DNA from: Isoetes taiwanensis | Lineage: Eukaryota > Streptophyta > Lycopodiopsida > Isoetales > Isoetaceae | NCBI GenBank assembly: GCA_021234155.1 | Contig: JAJEKV010000001.1 | Coordinates: forward strand, 26,959,189 to 27,023,188 | Direction: 5' to 3' | DNA length: 64,000 nt | Shown here: positions 61,500 through 64,000 of the stretch, in pieces | Position numbering within the stretch: position 1 is the stretch's first letter | Layout of the letters: each line of letters opens with the position of its first letter | Notes under the pieces: generated by a model | Told to the model about the DNA's origin: nothing | Database searches by the model: none | What the model saw: the letters and a program-made list of their open reading frames with translations, nothing else | Program-made: the position numbers and the translations under genes

Positions 61500-62770
61500 G
61501 AAACAAGAGGAGGTAAAGAAGCGTCTACGAAATGTTAGCCAGTGGTTTGTGGAGACCTAAAGAAATCCCCTTATGGTGCTCCCCGCTATTCTAGTCAAGA
61601 AAGGATCTGGACAAAGTGATGTGCATTGGATTATCGCGGCTCTCAATAAGATCAATGCATCAAGAATAAAAATTCCCTTGCCTAGGATTGACGGTGATTT
61701 CAAGTGATAGATTAACAGAGCTAAATATTTTTCTAAGTTATTTTGGCGCAAAGGGTTATCACTGCATAAGGTGAAGGAGTCTACGTACATAAGATCGTGT
61801 GACCACTTTGGTCATTTTGAATTTTGGTGATGCCTTTGACTAACGGTAATGCCCTACTTTTTCCGTAATGATGAATGAGGTTTCTTTTGGTGATGTCTCT
61901 GATACTTTGCCAAGCGCATTTTTAGATGATATCCGTATAAAGAAACCGGATGAGCATTTGAATCATCGTTCGTTAACTCCTCGCCGCATCTGCGATAAGC
62001 CGTATGCAAATGTCAAAGTGTGAATTTTGAAAGCACAGTGGAATATTTAGACCACATTGTATCTCGCCGGCGTGTAGTCATGGATCCCAAGAAGATTCGA
62101 GGCAATCTCGGCCCCGTACAGCAGCTCCGTGACCGAAGCTATGAAGTTTCTTGATTGGCCGGCTTATTACCGCAGATTTGTCCGAAGTTTGCCAAGATTG
62201 CACTTACTTTGACTATGTTATTGAAAACCAATATCCAATGGCAATGGGATCTTTCCGGTGAAGTTAGTTGTGCAATGGATATGTCACTAAGAGGTTGCCT
62301 TCACCCTCACTTATTCTCAAGCATCTGCATATGAGTAAACCTTATGAGGTTTGGCTACTGCATGCATGTGGTTATGCCATTGGTGCCGCTCTCTACGCAA
62401 GATGGTAGGTGGTGGCATATGAAAGTCGCTAACTCAATGTCACCGAAGAACTATTCCAACGGCGATGTGAGTTACCGCAATGGTTCATACCAAAGTCCTG
62501 AAACATTATCTCCGTATCATTGCGTGGAGTTTGTGGTTCGCACCGACACAAAGCCTTTTGAAATTCCCGCCAGAAAGCGCCGAGGTAAGTCCTGTAATAA
62601 GGCAAGCAAGATGGTTGGACTTTCTTTCTCAATTCCATTTTCGTTGAAATTTTCCGGAAAGAATCCTGCCGCTGTTCTTCTAGGGTTCCTGGAATGTGAT
62701 GGTCGTGGAATTGTTTAAAAGTCAAGTGCTACTTAAAGGGTATATTTAATTTTCTAAGAACTGTCAGTAA
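61500..62770 (+). pseudogene. Ty3/gypsy element 2: reverse transcriptase and RNase H
   Basis: VLPAILVKKGSGQ, then ALNKINASRIKIPLPRIDGD (about 61570-61690) match 'xPVLLVKKKDGSWRxCxDYRxLNxxTIKxxxPxPxID' with the DYR changed. The catalytic YxDD box is not found, but FPSNDEVSFGDVS-like text near 61870 lies at the expected place. RNase H is clearer: SKPYEVWLLHACGYAIGAAL (about 62333) matches 'FxxxTDASxxGxGAVL' and reads with WQVVAYESRKLN-like and CVEFVVRTDTKPFE (about 62527) for 'xFxxxTDHxxLxxL'. KFSGKNPAAVLL (about 62650) resembles 'PGxxNxxADALSR'. It is interrupted by many stops. Integrase is absent. Confidence 0.7.
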
Positions 62771-64000
62771 AACGGTAATGGGCAAAGCAAGTGAGGAAGG
62801 ATGCAAAGAGACAACATTATTCCCATTACTCCACAACAAACTCACAAAACCGCGAACTCTATCACGTACAAACCTAATTCATCACCATCTACAACAATAA
62901 TTCAAGAAGTCCCGCCAATGGTAAACTTCCATTTACTATTCGAACACCGTAAAGCTTTTGAAATAGCTTGCACCGAAGTCGAGGAATCGAGAGGCCGGGC
63001 AGTCACGAATCCTCGAAGATCCACAACCGCCTAAATCAACTACACCAACCAAAGCCACGCTATCGGGAGCGTAGTGTTTGTCACGCAAGAGCCAAGCACC
63101 AGATATTACTACGCGAAGAACCGGCTAGTCAATCTCACCAAACAGAGCCCTAACCTAACTTCAAAGTACCGCAGTAAGGAGGGCATAAAACCGCATAACG
63201 CTCCACGCCTCACCGATGAAGGCCGCAACAAGGGCGAGAGAGGGCTCACAATCTACTAAAACCGACTCACAAGGGCATTCACCTTCTCGATACAACGGGT
63301 GTGCACCACCGCCACGTAAGCACCCTCTAACCTTCTGCGGGGGAAGTGAGCTCCATGTCCACGTCCAAACCGAGCGCCATCGGTGAACCCTGTTTGCAGA
63401 CCACTTCCTGTCTGGCGGGGCAATGTGTCATAATAGCACTTAAGAAGACCGCATTAAAAGCAAGAAGACACAACATCTCAATGAACCTTCCAAACTCGCA
63501 CTACCACCATCATCCCTCGAGGGACTTAGGTATGTGTGTAGCTATCACTCCCCGCCACGTTTCCCAAATAGCCCTACACGCCTCTTAAAGCGAGCTCAAA
63601 AGAACTCCTAATGGCTAGCTGACCATCCCAATACTAACTCTTCAAGGTGAGCATGAGGCTCTCGCCCAACGCTCACAAGGCCCCAGCATGGCGCCTAAGG
63701 CAAGTGCGCAGGGGGTAGAGGAACCTACAAGAAAGGAGAGAAGCGCAGGATAACCGAGGCATAATCTAGCCGGAAGAGCACACGACATGATCCCAAGCCC
63801 AACACTCCCGTGGAGAAAAGGGATGCATGTAAGGCCTGAGACTATACAATGCCTGTGGCAACTCCACATGCATGACGGCTTCCCAAACGCCACACAATGG
63901 CTAAGAGGATCAAGAACAACAACGCCGCACTGTGAGAAGTATTCCCATCCCGCAGCACGCTCCAGTCGTTCTGGTATCAACACCTTACTACGCAGCCAAA
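62771..64000. other. Unassigned sequence to window end
   Basis: Frames at 62801-63034, 63346-63588 + and 63642-63983 - show no recognised domain. The expected integrase of gypsy element 2 is not visible, so this could be the deleted or replaced remainder of that element or an unrelated insertion. Confidence 0.3.

Overview
This 64 kb window looks like nuclear DNA of a land plant. It is AT-rich, gene-poor and packed with decayed transposable elements. It holds one recognisable host gene with short GT-AG introns, plant-type Ty1/copia and Ty3/gypsy debris, a LINE, a hAT transposase relic, SINE-like pieces and MITE families. There are no operons, no CRISPR array and no prokaryotic gene organisation. 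The window resembles a repeat-rich plant genome. Some residues of the LSM8 protein and the transposon types hint at a non-flowering plant (fern-like), but this is only a weak inference.

The single intact gene is LSM8 (37190-40227, + strand), rebuilt here by hand from five exons that give a 98-residue protein. Its first three introns are tiny. The fourth (2,526 bp) holds Ty1/copia gag and protease debris, so the last exon lies about 2.5 kb away from the rest. Upstream are a TATA-like motif and a MITE terminal fragment. Downstream are short tandem duplications.

Layout from the left: 1-845 is the end of a copia element (RNase H tail, polypurine tract, 3' LTR start). 3680-4070 is a minus-strand copia RNase H relic. 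6886-7232 is MITE family B copy 1. 7355-8800 is a chromovirus-like pol tail and LTR. 9088-9161 is a 5S rRNA-like segment. 11872-12290 is MITE B copy 2. 14972-15401 and 18040-18425 are two oppositely oriented copies of MITE family A, with a broken hAT transposase (17165-17830) between them. 19191-19370 is SINE-like. 20130-23200 is a decayed LINE (endonuclease plus reverse transcriptase).

23820-27322 holds a C/A-rich CCA/CAC array and, 2.7 kb away, its G/T-rich mirror on the same strand. They bracket an unidentified decayed minus-strand coding region. 27.5-33.9 kb is largely unassigned. 33.95-36.34 kb is a GC-rich island of unknown nature. After LSM8 come MITE B copy 3 (44047-44442), a short LTR-flanked element without recognisable pol (47281-50011), a tRNA-like SINE head (50577-50870) and two broken Ty3/gypsy elements (50950-54850 and 55514-62770). 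The last 1.2 kb is unassigned.

Almost all other open frames in the window are short and show no family resemblance. I treat them as chance frames in old repeats. All family calls come from reading translations by eye; no search was run.
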